From: Tanticharoenia sakaeratensis NBRC 103193
GTDB taxonomy: Bacteria > Pseudomonadota > Alphaproteobacteria > Acetobacterales > Acetobacteraceae
Direction: 5' to 3'
NCBI RefSeq assembly: GCF_000963885.1
Contig: NZ_BALE01000003.1
Location: forward strand, 62,001 to 126,000
Length of the DNA stretch: 64,000 bases
Translations under genes and position numbers: made by a program
Notes under the pieces: generated by a model
The model's database searches: none
What the model saw: only the letters and a program-made list of their open reading frames with translations
What the model was told of the DNA's origin: nothing
Shown: positions 26,427 through 36,054 of the stretch, one piece after another
Numbering within the stretch: the first letter of the stretch is position 1
How the letters are laid out: each line of letters opens with the position of its first letter

Positions 26427-28850
26427 CTACAGGTTTCCCATACCTTCGATAACCGTTTCTTCGGCCCGGTCGGCCACGATCAGACTCAGGCGGCGTCGCC
26501 CGGTGTCGAAATCGGCGTTCCCGCCGTCGTCCAGTCCGCCGAAGGTCGACAGGCCGTGGATCGTGATCGCAATTTCCGTCCACCAGGGTGCGAAACTGCC
26601 TTCCCGTGGCGCGATGACGATGCGGAAGTGGCCGTCTGCGAAATTCGCCCGCACGTGAAGGCGGAGCATGGCCGCGGGTTCGATGCTCATGCCATCGTCG
26701 TCATAGAGTGTGCCGATGCATTCGGCCGCTGCATAAATGTCGAGCCGAAGCGGCCCCTGTGGCCGTTCTCCGGTATGCTGGATCGTATCGTGATGAGGAA
26801 CGATCGTGCCGCCGCGGGCAAAGACCGCGATAACGTCCGGATCGGGAGAGACGGTCACGGCGCGCGGTGCATGCGCATCATCGGCGCCCAGCGTCGTCGA
26901 TGTTCCGCTGTTTCCCGTGAGTTTCGCCGGGACCGTTTCGTCCAGCCGTATTCCCGTCCAGTAATCATACCATGTGCCTGGAGGCAGGATGACCGTATAG
27001 TTCTCCGGCATTTCGCCGAAGGGCTCGGGCGCGATCAGCAGCGCCCGACCCAGCATGAACTGCGAGCCTGCTTCCAGATCGAGCGGATAGCCGCTGGCAG
27101 CCTGCGGAAATTCGACGAACAAGGGACGCATCATCGGCAATCCCGTCCGGCTCGTTTCCTCGGCCAGCGTGTAGAGGTAGGGCATGAGACGGTAGCGCGC
27201 CTCGATTGCCGCGCGACGCCGTGTCAGATGCGGCTCGCCGTGAACCCACGGTTCCTGCATCGGGGTCATGAGGTCACTGTGATTGATGGCGATCGGATTG
27301 AACGCCCCGACCTGAAGCCAGCGCGTCAGAAGCTCAGGCGATGGCGTACCGACGAACCCGCCGAGATTGACGGCCGCGAACGAAAATCCTCCGAGGCCCA
27401 GGCTGAGCAGCATCGGCGTGCTGAGGCGCAGGTGATTCCAGGTCGAGAGATTGTCGCCGGTCCAGGTGATGGCATAGCGGTGCCCACCGGCATAGGTCGC
27501 GCGCATCATGACGAAAGGACGCGATTCCGGGCGCAGTCTCCGCAAACCGCCATATGTCGCGCGCCCGTTCAGCATCCCGTAGACGTTATGCATTTCCGCA
27601 TGCGTGCCCTGCCGGATTCCGCCAAATGTGTCGATCCTGTGCACCACGTCTTTTGCGAACGTGCCGCCGTCGGAGAACAACGCGGGCTCGTTCATGTCGT
27701 TCCAGAAGCCGTTCACGCCGATTTCGACGAGCCCGCTGTAAAGACCGCCCCAGAACAGTCGGGATGGTTCATGGGAAAAATCCGGGAAGACGGATGGTCC
27801 ACCCCAGGATTGTGCGACATAGACCGAGCCGTCCTGCCGACGGACGAACGCATCCTGCTCATACCCGCCTCTGTAAGGCGCATAGCCCTCTTCGACCTGT
27901 GCGATCTGGAAGTCGGTAATCACGACCGCGGCAAAACCGAGCCCATGAAGGTCCTGCACGAGAGTCGGGAAATCGGGAAAGGCCTTGGTGTCGACCGTAA
28001 AGCTTCTGTTCTGGTCAAGAAGGTGAAGGTCGAACCACATGACGTCCGCAGGAATGCGTTCTTCGCGCAGGCGGCGGGCGATGCCGATCGCTTCGTCTGC
28101 GGTCTTGTAGGAATAACGCGACTGCTGATAACCGAGCGCCCATTTCGGCGGCAGGGGTGGCGTACCGGTCAGGAACGCGTAGGCCTGCAGGACATCGGCC
28201 GCTGTCGGCCCCGCCATCACGTAATAATCGATCGGGCCACCGGTTGCTCCAAATTCGAGAACATCCTCTTCCGCGCTGCCGAAATCGAATCGTGTCCGCC
28301 ACGTGTTATCGAGAAACACACCGAATGATCGGCCGCTTTCGTGGCCGATGAAGAACGGGATATCCTTGTAAAGCGGGTCCTGACCTTCCTGAAATGCGTA
28401 GCTGTCCGTATTCCAGTTAACGAAGCTGCGGCCCCGTCGGTTCAAGCGCCCCGGCTTGTCGCCCAACCCGAAAATAGCAAGTTCTGGCGTGAGATGTTTG
28501 CGGATCGTAAAGCCCGCACCACGCTCGTGAAACGGAGCGTCATCCGCATCCAGCAGGATCGGATGTCCGTTGATATCCCGCACCGACAATGCACCTGTAG
28601 CGAGAGCCAGTTCGGCGATCAGGCAGTCGGTCGCACAGGTTACGACGTCATCCGACTGCGATATGCGGGGCGCTGCCTGCGCCGCCTGCGCGGACTCCAC
28701 GATCACCCAGGAGGGCACCGGCGTCTCGTCATGGCACAGGATCCGCACGCGAAGGATGTCGGCGCGCGGCATCTCGAGGGCGAGCGTGCAGTCATCGTTC
28801 CGGACGATGACGCCCGCACCGGATTCAGATTCGACGACGAAACGTCTCAT
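26427..28850 (-). CDS. GH31 alpha-glucosidase
   Basis: About 807 residues from ATG 28850, which has GGGGGAG seven bases upstream; an in-frame codon at 28877 is less likely. The N-terminal beta-sandwich contains FGLGDKPGRLNRRG and DTWRTRFDFG-like sequence; the barrel has the nucleophile in FWNDMNEPALF and the acid/base Asp in TWTGDNLSTWNHL. FIGHESGRSFGVFLDN is typical of the alpha-glucosidase branch. No signal peptide was seen, so it should act in the cytoplasm on malto- or isomalto-oligosaccharides, consistent with the glycogen genes beside it. Alpha-xylosidase activity is a less likely alternative. Confidence 0.9.
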   Translation of the reverse strand: MRRFVVESESGAGVIVRNDDCTLALEMPRADILRVRILCHDETPVPSWVIVESAQAAQAAPRISQSDDVVTCATDCLIAELALATGALSVRDINGHPILLDADDAPFHERGAGFTIRKHLTPELAIFGLGDKPGRLNRRGRSFVNWNTDSYAFQEGQDPLYKDIPFFIGHESGRSFGVFLDNTWRTRFDFGSAEEDVLEFGATGGPIDYYVMAGPTAADVLQAYAFLTGTPPLPPKWALGYQQSRYSYKTADEAIGIARRLREERIPADVMWFDLHLLDQNRSFTVDTKAFPDFPTLVQDLHGLGFAAVVITDFQIAQVEEGYAPYRGGYEQDAFVRRQDGSVYVAQSWGGPSVFPDFSHEPSRLFWGGLYSGLVEIGVNGFWNDMNEPALFSDGGTFAKDVVHRIDTFGGIRQGTHAEMHNVYGMLNGRATYGGLRRLRPESRPFVMMRATYAGGHRYAITWTGDNLSTWNHLRLSTPMLLSLGLGGFSFAAVNLGGFVGTPSPELLTRWLQVGAFNPIAINHSDLMTPMQEPWVHGEPHLTRRRAAIEARYRLMPYLYTLAEETSRTGLPMMRPLFVEFPQAASGYPLDLEAGSQFMLGRALLIAPEPFGEMPENYTVILPPGTWYDYWTGIRLDETVPAKLTGNSGTSTTLGADDAHAPRAVTVSPDPDVIAVFARGGTIVPHHDTIQHTGERPQGPLRLDIYAAAECIGTLYDDDGMSIEPAAMLRLHVRANFADGHFRIVIAPREGSFAPWWTEIAITIHGLSTFGGLDDGGNADFDTGRRRLSLIVADRAEETVIEGMGNL

Positions 28851-28983
28851 GGCATGCTCCCCCGCCGGTCCGCGCACCGGTTTATGTTTAACCCGTCAGG
28901 ACGCATCGGTTCCGATGAAAGACGCGTGACCGCGCGGAGGCAGCCGGGTATGAAGACCGCCTCACGAACAAACGGGTCACGAC

Positions 28984-30171
28984 ATGCCGATGAAACCGGA
29001 CTGGCGCAGCGTCGCGCTGTGCGCGCTCATGCTGTTTCTCAACAACGGGCTGATGCTGATCGGAGTCTCGGCATTCGATCCGATCGTCCTGGCCGGTCTG
29101 CAAGTCTCGGTTGCTGGGCTGAAGCTCGGCGACAGCCTGACATTGCTGACACTGGCCGTCGCATCGCCTGGCGCCGGTTGGGCGCTCGACCGGCTGGGTC
29201 CGAACCGGGTCTTCGCTGCCGGCGCCCTGTCGATGGCGGTCGGCATGGCCGTATTTGCAGGCGGCGCGGCTCATGCGTTGTGGCTGCTGTATGTGGCCCA
29301 CGTCCTCTTCGGCGTGTGTCTGTCGCTGTGCGGCGCATTCTCGGCGGCACTTGTCGTAACGACGGTCTCGGGGGAGCGTCCCGGGAGCGCCATGGGCGCA
29401 CTGCTCGCGGCCAACAGCGCGGGGCTCGCTTTCGGCATCACGCTGATGCAGGGCATGGCCGGGCGTCTCGGATGGCAAGGGGCGGTTCTGGCGGCGGCCA
29501 TAGGGGCACTGGCCCTTGTGCCGTGGCTGTATCGCCGCCTGCCATATCGTCTGGCATCCGTAAGCGACGATGTTGATGCGTCCCTTGGCGCTGCCTTGCG
29601 TTCGGGCCGGTTCTGGGCCATCGCCGTCGTGGCTGCGGCGAGCTTCTTCGTCGAGATGGGGCTCCTGACGAACATCGTGGTGCTCGCCGTTCACGACCTC
29701 GGCTTTCCCGTCATGCGGATCGGCGCGCTCATGACGATCATGTTCGCCTGCGGCATTGCGGCGCATCTGGCCGCAGGTGCCCTGACCGATCGCATGGATC
29801 GCCGGATCGTCCATGCAACGGGCATCGTTCTGATGATGGCAGGACTCGTGGCGCTGGCCCTGCAGGCCCAGGCCGGTCATGCCGGATGGCTCGCGCTGAC
29901 CATGGCCGTCTATGGCGCCGGATGGGGTGCAAGCTACGTGGTTCTGCAGCTTCTCCTGACGACCAGCTTCCCCGGCGGGAATCGGGGACGTATTGTCGGA
30001 TGTATTGGGGCAATCGAAGCGGTGGGCGCGGGACTGGCGCCTGTCATCGTCGGTAGTCTGCGTGATCGGACCGGAAGCTATGCGGAGCCTCTGGCACTTC
30101 TCGCCGCGTTGCTGGTCGCCGTTCTGCTCGGCGCGGTCCTGCTGCGGCCAGCCTCTTGCAAACTCCGGTGA
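28984..30171 (+). CDS. Major facilitator superfamily transporter
   Basis: 395 residues with about twelve hydrophobic segments and short loops. The loop after the second segment, GAGWALDRLGPNRVFAAG, is the MFS motif A equivalent, and its repeat in the second half reads LAAGALTDRMDRRIVHATG. The chain begins MPMKPDWRSVALCALMLFLNNG. The substrate is not predictable. It is divergent from the GH31 gene and is followed 45 bases later by a zinc alcohol dehydrogenase. Confidence 0.85.
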   Translation: MPMKPDWRSVALCALMLFLNNGLMLIGVSAFDPIVLAGLQVSVAGLKLGDSLTLLTLAVASPGAGWALDRLGPNRVFAAGALSMAVGMAVFAGGAAHALWLLYVAHVLFGVCLSLCGAFSAALVVTTVSGERPGSAMGALLAANSAGLAFGITLMQGMAGRLGWQGAVLAAAIGALALVPWLYRRLPYRLASVSDDVDASLGAALRSGRFWAIAVVAAASFFVEMGLLTNIVVLAVHDLGFPVMRIGALMTIMFACGIAAHLAAGALTDRMDRRIVHATGIVLMMAGLVALALQAQAGHAGWLALTMAVYGAGWGASYVVLQLLLTTSFPGGNRGRIVGCIGAIEAVGAGLAPVIVGSLRDRTGSYAEPLALLAALLVAVLLGAVLLRPASCKLR

Positions 30172-30216
30172 TTAGGTTCGTAATGTTTCGAACTTATGTA
30201 TTTCGAGGAGCCTGCC

Positions 30217-31272
30217 ATGTTCGCCTGCACCGGCTATGCCGCTACCGCCGCCGACGCGCGTCTTGCGCCGTTTTCTCTCGACCGACGCGATCCCGGCCCG
30301 CGCGACGTCCGCATTGACATCACGCATTGCGGCGTCTGCCACTCCGACATTCATACGGCCCGCAGCGAATGGCCGGGGACGCTGTACCCTTGCGTCCCGG
30401 GGCACGAGATTGTCGGTCGGGTTGCCGAAGTCGGTGCGGAGGTCACGAAGTACAAGGTCGGCGATCAGGTTGGCGTGGGCTGCATGGTCGACTCGTGTCG
30501 GGAGTGCGAATCCTGCCGGGCGGGCCTCGAGCAGTATTGCGAACCGGGCGCGCGCTTCACCTACAACAGCCCCGATATTGGCGGCCTGAGCCATACGTTC
30601 GGTGGCTATGCGCAGGCTGTCGTGGTGGATCAGGACTTCGTTCTGCGCATTCCCGAAGGTCTCGATCTGGCTGCCGCGGCCCCGCTGCTGTGTGCCGGCA
30701 TCACGACGTGGTCGCCGCTGCGGCACTGGGGCATCGGCCCCGGCAAGCGCGTCGGCGTCGTGGGCCTTGGCGGTCTGGGCCATATGGGCGTGAAGCTCGC
30801 CGTCGCGATGGGGGCTGAGGTCACGCTGTTCACAACCTCAGCCAACAAGGCGGAGGACGGCCGGCGTCTGGGCGCCCATCGCGTGGTCATCTCCAGGGAT
30901 GCGGATGCGATGAAAGCCGAAGCCGGGCGCTTCGACTTCATCCTGGATTGCGTTTCGGCCCAGCACGACATCAACGCCTATTTCGCTCTGCTGCGCCTCG
31001 ACGGCGCGCTGGTGCAGGTCGGCCTGCCCGAGAAGCCGATCGAGGTTCAGATGTTCAGCCTGGTCGGCAAGCGTCGCACCTTCGCGGGTTCGCTGATCGG
31101 CGGCATCGCCGAGACGCAGGAGATGCTCGATTTCTGCGGCGAACACGGCATCACCGCCGACATCGAGATGATCGCAATGGACGAGATCAACGAGGCCTAC
31201 GAGCGCATGATCGCGTCCGATGTGAAATATCGCTTCGTCATCGACATGGCGACGATGCCCAAGGCGGCGTGA
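30217..31272 (+). CDS. Zinc-dependent NAD(P) alcohol/aldehyde dehydrogenase (YahK/cinnamyl type)
   Basis: 351 residues, matching the YahK family. The start at ATG 30217 has GAGGAG seven bases upstream; the ATG at 30196 lacks one. Catalytic zinc ligands are the Cys of HCGVCHSDIH (about residue 38) and the His/Glu of PGHEIVG. The structural zinc loop is CRECESCRAGLEQYC. The cofactor motif is GLGGLGHMGVKLA (about residue 180). Members reduce a broad range of aldehydes with NADPH. It ends in a tetraloop terminator. Confidence 0.92.
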   Translation: MFACTGYAATAADARLAPFSLDRRDPGPRDVRIDITHCGVCHSDIHTARSEWPGTLYPCVPGHEIVGRVAEVGAEVTKYKVGDQVGVGCMVDSCRECESCRAGLEQYCEPGARFTYNSPDIGGLSHTFGGYAQAVVVDQDFVLRIPEGLDLAAAAPLLCAGITTWSPLRHWGIGPGKRVGVVGLGGLGHMGVKLAVAMGAEVTLFTTSANKAEDGRRLGAHRVVISRDADAMKAEAGRFDFILDCVSAQHDINAYFALLRLDGALVQVGLPEKPIEVQMFSLVGKRRTFAGSLIGGIAETQEMLDFCGEHGITADIEMIAMDEINEAYERMIASDVKYRFVIDMATMPKAA

Positions 31273-31278
31273 TCTGAC

Positions 31279-31300
31279 AGCGAGGCTTCGGCCTCGCTTT
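31279..31300 (+). terminator. Terminator with a UUCG tetraloop
   Basis: AGCGAGGC (31279-31286) and GCCTCGCT (31291-31298) pair perfectly around TTCG, an unusually stable loop, seven bases after the dehydrogenase stop; a short TTTCCC follows. Confidence 0.8.
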
Positions 31301-31391
31301 CCCATCGGCATGACCTTCGACAGTGCGGCAACCGGGAGAGCAAGAAGCTTCCGGGCCGCACGGTCTACGTCCCAACGATCCTGAGTGCGGC

Positions 31392-31769
31392 TCAGGCGGC
31401 CCGCGCCGCATCGGCCTCCAGTTTTGCCATGACATCCGGCGCATGCGTCTCGCCCCAGCTTTTCAGTGTCCGCAGGGCCGGCTCCAGCGTACGCCCGAGC
31501 GGTGTGAGTCCATACTCCACGCGTGGCGGCACCTGCGGATACACGACGCGTTCGATCAGCCCGCACGCCTCCAGATCACGAAGCTGGGCTGTCAGCATCC
31601 GGGGCGTCAGTCCCGGGAACCGGCGGTGCAGGGCATTGAACCGCGTGATCCCGTCTTCCAGCAGATGGAACAGGATGACGCCTTTCCATTTCCCGTCGAT
31701 GAACTGAAGGGCCGCCTCCACGGCACAGCCGGGCGCGCATGTCATGTCGCGTCGGGTCACTCTCGGCAT
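31392..31769 (-). CDS. HxlR-family transcriptional regulator
   Basis: About 125 residues from ATG 31769 (AAGGA about 10 bases upstream); an ATG at 31793 would add eight residues. The family opening is present: CAPGCAVEAALQFIDGKWKGVILFHL, here with two N-terminal cysteines that in HxlR proteins such as YodB or HypR can sense electrophiles or redox stress. The winged helix-turn-helix has TRFNALHRRFPGLTPRMLT and LRDLEACGLIER, ending GLTPLGRTL. It is divergent from the quinone-oxidoreductase-like gene at 31875, its likely target, across about 105 bases holding inverted repeats. Confidence 0.9.
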   Translation of the reverse strand: MPRVTRRDMTCAPGCAVEAALQFIDGKWKGVILFHLLEDGITRFNALHRRFPGLTPRMLTAQLRDLEACGLIERVVYPQVPPRVEYGLTPLGRTLEPALRTLKSWGETHAPDVMAKLEADAARAA

Positions 31770-31792
31770 GCGGACACTATCCTTTTCGGCCA

Positions 31793-31832
31793 TATGGGCG
31801 AATTCCGTGCGTACTTGCGCACGCGGCCCATA
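31793..31832. promoter_or_regulatory. Nested inverted repeats between the HxlR gene and its divergent neighbour
   Basis: Outer arms TATGGGC (31793-31799) and GCCCATA (31826-31832) enclose inner arms CGTGCG (31806-31811) and CGCACG (31818-31823), with GTACTT at the centre. The position fits a shared operator for the regulator and the dehydrogenase. Binding by HxlR is inference. Confidence 0.45.
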
Positions 31833-31874
31833 CATCCTTCTCTGATGTCGCAGAACCTGACAAGGAGAGTTTTG

Positions 31875-32894
31875 ATGCGCGCCGTGGGATATCAGCACTC
31901 CCGTCCAATCGAGGCGGACGATTCGCTTGTGGACATCACGCTTGACCGCCCGACACCCGGGCCGCGCGACCTGCTGGTCGCGGTCAGGGCCGTCTCGGTC
32001 AATCCCGTCGACACCAAGCTGCGCGTGCGGCAGGAGCCGGAGCCGGGCCAGTGGCGCGTGCTCGGCTGGGATGCGTCCGGCGTCGTTACAGCCGTCGGCC
32101 CGGATGTCTCCGGCTTCAAACCGGGCGATGAAGTCTATTATTCCGGGGCCATGATGCCGCCGGGCAGCAACGCCGAGTTCCAGTGCGTGGACGAGCGGCT
32201 GGTCGCGTTGAAGCCGAAATCCCTGAACTGGGCACAGGCAGCGGCCTTGCCACTGACGGCCGTCACGGCCTGGGAAATGCTGTTCGACCGGCTGGATCTG
32301 AAGACGACGGTCCCCGGGGCTGCGTCCGCCGTGCTGATCGTCGGCGGGGCCGGCGGCGTGGGCTCGATCGCGATCCAGCTGGCCCGGCATCTGACGGACC
32401 TCACCGTCATCGGCACGGCCTCGCGTCCCGAAACAACGGCATGGACCAGGGACATGGGCGCGCATCACGTGATCGATCACCGCACGTCGATTGCACGCAG
32501 TGTGAAGGATCTCGGGCTCGGCGCGCCCGGCGTCGTGTTTTCGACGACCCATACCGATGTCCATCTGGCCGATATCGCCGACCTGATCGCCCCTCAGGGC
32601 CGCTTCGGCGTCATCGATGATCCGGCGACGCTAGACATCAACCCCTTCAAGCGCAAAAGCGCTTCGGTGCATTGGGAGTTCATGTTCACCCGTTCGCTGT
32701 TCCAGACACCGGATATGGGACGTCAGGGTGAAATCCTGGCCGACGTCGCGCGTCTGGTTGACGAGGGCGTGCTGAAGACGACGTTGTCGGACGTGCTCGG
32801 CCCGATCAATGCGGCCAATCTGAAGGAGGCACACCGCAGGCTCGAAAGCAGCACGGTGCGCGGCAAGCTTGTGCTGGAAGGCTTCGGGGCCTGA
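31875..32894 (+). CDS. Zinc-type alcohol dehydrogenase / quinone oxidoreductase-like protein
   Basis: About 339 residues from ATG 31875, with AAGGAGAG before it. It belongs to the medium-chain dehydrogenase superfamily: VSVNPVDTKLR and LGWDASGVV in the GroES-like domain, without the catalytic-zinc cysteine, and the cofactor motif VLIVGGAGGVGSIAIQLAR. Such proteins reduce quinones or enones with NADPH. Divergent expression from an HxlR regulator is a common arrangement for electrophile-detoxifying reductases. Confidence 0.88.
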   Translation: MRAVGYQHSRPIEADDSLVDITLDRPTPGPRDLLVAVRAVSVNPVDTKLRVRQEPEPGQWRVLGWDASGVVTAVGPDVSGFKPGDEVYYSGAMMPPGSNAEFQCVDERLVALKPKSLNWAQAAALPLTAVTAWEMLFDRLDLKTTVPGAASAVLIVGGAGGVGSIAIQLARHLTDLTVIGTASRPETTAWTRDMGAHHVIDHRTSIARSVKDLGLGAPGVVFSTTHTDVHLADIADLIAPQGRFGVIDDPATLDINPFKRKSASVHWEFMFTRSLFQTPDMGRQGEILADVARLVDEGVLKTTLSDVLGPINAANLKEAHRRLESSTVRGKLVLEGFGA

Positions 32895-33312
32895 ACCCAA
32901 GGCCAGAAGCCCGAGAGACACGTCACGGGCGGCCGCCCTGTTTGGCAGAAGAGGTGCGGCAGGGCGGTTTCGCACCGACGCGTGTGTCGACAAGCCCGGT
33001 TTGTATCGACGCCGGGTGTCCTGGACGATTTTGATTGCTGAGTGGAGCGACGCCTCACACGTTCCTGGCGATGCTGCTCGTCATGAGCGTCCGGTTCGAG
33101 AGGTTCCGTTCAACGCTGCATCCCGTCCGACGCCGGGGCTCGTGAGTGCGTCCGCGTGAACGGGCAGCAGACACGACTTACTTTATCCGGGGCAGTAGCC
33201 TTGCCTTGGTCGCGCAATACTTTTGGCGACCAAGGCCCAAGGATGTCGTTAGCCGGTCCTGCAATCCCGGTGGGTACTAGAGCTCTTGCCGGGCTTGCAG
33301 AAAACGGCGTTC
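32895..33312. other. Gap between convergent genes with one strong stem-loop
   Basis: 418 bases separate the ends of the quinone-reductase-like gene and topA. No credible coding frame was found. The only clear structure is the stem-loop at 33203-33236. Confidence 0.4.
33203..33236. other. Perfect 11-bp stem-loop downstream of topA
   Basis: GCCTTGGTCGC (33203-33213) is exactly complementary to GCGACCAAGGC (33226-33236) across a 12-base loop. It lies about 77 bases beyond the topA stop. No T-run follows on either strand, so it is not a textbook terminator; it may stabilise transcript ends or stop convergent transcription. Confidence 0.6.
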
Positions 33313-36000
33313 TTACGAGGCAGCAGCTTTCCGCTTGGCGGGTGCTGTCGTCTTGGCCGCGGTCTTGCGCGTAGTCGTCGCCTTCGTGGCCTTGGGTTTG
33401 GCCGCCTTGGGTTCTGCGCTTGCAGCGTCCTTGGTGGAGGCCTTGGCCGTCTTCGTCGTCGATTTGGCCGCCGTCTTCCTCCCGCCGGCCTTCGAGCCGG
33501 CCTTGGGCTTCAGGGGCTTGCCCTTTTCTGCGAGCAGTTCCACGGCTTCATCCAGCGTGATCGCATCTATCTCCGTGCCTTTCGGCAGGTTGGCTACCGT
33601 CTGGCCATGCTGGATATAGGGCCCGAAGCGACCCTTGCGGACCATGACCGGCTCGCGATCCTTCGGATGAACACCCAGATTGCGGATCGAGGCGAGCTTC
33701 TTCGCGAGGCTGTCCACCGCGCGATTGAGCCCGACCGTCAGGACGTCGTCGTCCGCATCCAGCGTGCCGTAGATCGCACCCATCTTCACATACGGGCCGA
33801 AGCGCCCGATGCCCGCTTCGATGATCTCGCCCGTTTCCGGATGCGGGCCGACCACACGCGGCAGCGACAGAAGCCCGAGCGCCTGCTCCAGCGTTAACGT
33901 GTCGGCCGTCACGCCGCGCGGGAGGTTGGCGCGCTTCGGCTTGGCCTTCTTGTCCTCCGGGTTGGGCTCGCCTTGCTGGATATAAAGCCCGTATGGCCCC
34001 CGGCGCAGCGTCACCTCGTCCCCGTTGGGCGCGGCGCCGAGCACCTTCATGCCGTCCTTCAGCGTCTCGCTGTCGCCATCCTCGGCGACGAGACGACGCG
34101 TGAACTGGCAGGTCGGGTAGTTCGAGCAGCCGATGAACGCGCCGAACTTGCCCAGACGCAGCCCGAGCCGCCCTGTGCCGCAGGCCGTGCACTGACGCGG
34201 ATCGCCACCGTCCGCGCGTTCGGGGAAGAAATGCGTCCCCAGATCCTGATCGAGCGCGTCGATCACGTCCGAGATCTTCAGATCCTTGGTCTGGCCGACC
34301 GCCGCGCTGAAATCGTGCCAGAACGCCGCCATGACGTCGTGCCAGTCCGCGCGGCCGCCCGAAATGTCGTCGAGCTGCTCCTCGAGGGACGCGGTGAAGC
34401 CGCTGTCCACATAGCGTTCGAAGAACGACGTCAGGAAGGCCGTCACCAGCCTGCCGCGATCTTCTGGCACGAAGCGCCGGTTATCGAGGCGGACATAGGC
34501 GCGATCGCGCAGCACGCCGAGAATCGAGGCATAGGTGGAAGGACGGCCGATGCCGATCTCTTCCATCTTCTTGACCAGCGATGCTTCCGAATAGCGTGGC
34601 GGCGGCTGCGTGAAATGCTGCTCCGCCGTGGCCTTGTTGCCCGACAGCACGTCGCCCGCCTTCATGGCGGGCAGCATCCGGCTCTCGTCGTCATCGGAGC
34701 GGTCGTCGCGGCCCTCGATATAGAGCTTGAGAAAACCGTCGAACGCCACGATCGAGCCGGTGGCCCGCAGCACCGTCTTGCCCGAGGCATCGGCCAGTTC
34801 GACCGTCACCTGGTCAAGCTCGGCCGATGCCATCTGCGATGCCATCGCGCGCTTCCAGATCAGCTCGTAGAGCTTTGCCTGTTCGGGCGATAGGCGCGCG
34901 CGCATCGCATCGGGCGCCCGCGTCACATCGGTCGGCCGGATCGCCTCATGGGCTTCCTGCGCATTCTTGGCCTTGGTGGAATAGACGCGCGGCTGCGGCG
35001 GCACGTAGTTCTGACCGAACGCCTCGCCGATATGGCCGCGAATGGACGAGATGGCCTCCCGCGCCATCTGCACGCCGTCTGTTCGCATGTAGGTGATGAG
35101 ACCGACCGTCTCGCCGCCGATGTCGATCCCTTCATACAGCTGCTGGGCCGCGCGCATCGTGGCCTGCGCGCCCATGCCCAGCTTGCGCGAGGCTTCCTGC
35201 TGCAGCGTCGAGGTGGTGAACGGCGGCGCCGGGTTGCGCTTGACGCGCTTGGGCTCGACCGAGCGGACCGTGAAGCGTCCGGACTGCACGAGATCGCGGG
35301 CCGCATGGGCCGATGCCTCATCATTGAGGTCGAACTGGTCGAGCTTGCGGCCGTCCAGATGCGTCAGCCGCGCATTGAAGCCCGCGCCTGCGGGCGTCGT
35401 GAACGCGCTTGCCACCGTCCAGTATTCGCGCGGGCGGAAGACCTCGATCTCGGCTTCGCGCTCGCAGATCAGCCGCAGGGCCACGGACTGCACACGGCCC
35501 GCACTCCGGCTGCCCGGCAGCTTGCGCCACAGGACGGGCGAGAGCGTGAAGCCCACAAGATAGTCGAGCGCGCGGCGGGCCAGATAGGCCTCGATCAGAG
35601 GCATGTCGAGATCGCGGGGGGCCGCCATCGCGGCCTTGACCGCCGATTTCGTGATCTCGTTGAACGTGACGCGGTGGACGTCGATGCCGCGCAGCAGGTT
35701 CTTTTCCGACAATGCCGCGCGCACATGCCACGAGATGGCCTCGCCTTCGCGATCCGGGTCGGTCGCGAGATAGAGGTTGGTCGCCCCCTTCAGCGCCTTG
35801 GCGATGGCCGCGATCTGGCGCGAGCCGCGCTCGTCCGTCTGCCAGTCCATCGCGAAGTTTTCGTCCGGCCGGACGCTGCCGTCCTTGGGCGGCAGATCGC
35901 GGACATGGCCGAACGAGGCCAGGACCGTGAAGTCATCGCCCAGATACTTGTTGATCGTCTTGGCCTTCGCGGGGCTTTCGACCACGACTACATCGGTCAT
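33313..36000 (-). CDS. topA: DNA topoisomerase I
   Basis: About 895 residues from ATG 36000, where the conserved start MTDVVVVESPAKAKTI begins; an ATG at 36027 would add nine residues. It relaxes negative supercoils. The Toprim domain has the DPDREGEAISWHV acidic cluster, and the active-site tyrosine is in GLITYMRTDG. The C-terminus has one four-cysteine zinc module (CTACGTG...IGCSNYPTC), then repeats with GRFGPYVK and GRFGPYIQ, and finally a lysine/alanine-rich tail of about 60 residues, a non-specific DNA-binding extension common in alphaproteobacteria. It follows dprA with a 54-base gap in the same direction. Confidence 0.97.
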   Translation of the reverse strand: MTDVVVVESPAKAKTINKYLGDDFTVLASFGHVRDLPPKDGSVRPDENFAMDWQTDERGSRQIAAIAKALKGATNLYLATDPDREGEAISWHVRAALSEKNLLRGIDVHRVTFNEITKSAVKAAMAAPRDLDMPLIEAYLARRALDYLVGFTLSPVLWRKLPGSRSAGRVQSVALRLICEREAEIEVFRPREYWTVASAFTTPAGAGFNARLTHLDGRKLDQFDLNDEASAHAARDLVQSGRFTVRSVEPKRVKRNPAPPFTTSTLQQEASRKLGMGAQATMRAAQQLYEGIDIGGETVGLITYMRTDGVQMAREAISSIRGHIGEAFGQNYVPPQPRVYSTKAKNAQEAHEAIRPTDVTRAPDAMRARLSPEQAKLYELIWKRAMASQMASAELDQVTVELADASGKTVLRATGSIVAFDGFLKLYIEGRDDRSDDDESRMLPAMKAGDVLSGNKATAEQHFTQPPPRYSEASLVKKMEEIGIGRPSTYASILGVLRDRAYVRLDNRRFVPEDRGRLVTAFLTSFFERYVDSGFTASLEEQLDDISGGRADWHDVMAAFWHDFSAAVGQTKDLKISDVIDALDQDLGTHFFPERADGGDPRQCTACGTGRLGLRLGKFGAFIGCSNYPTCQFTRRLVAEDGDSETLKDGMKVLGAAPNGDEVTLRRGPYGLYIQQGEPNPEDKKAKPKRANLPRGVTADTLTLEQALGLLSLPRVVGPHPETGEIIEAGIGRFGPYVKMGAIYGTLDADDDVLTVGLNRAVDSLAKKLASIRNLGVHPKDREPVMVRKGRFGPYIQHGQTVANLPKGTEIDAITLDEAVELLAEKGKPLKPKAGSKAGGRKTAAKSTTKTAKASTKDAASAEPKAAKPKATKATTTRKTAAKTTAPAKRKAAAS

Positions 36001-36054
36001 CTCAAACTCGGTCCTGGTCCCGGTCATGCGTGAGACATGTCACGCTTGGTTCGT

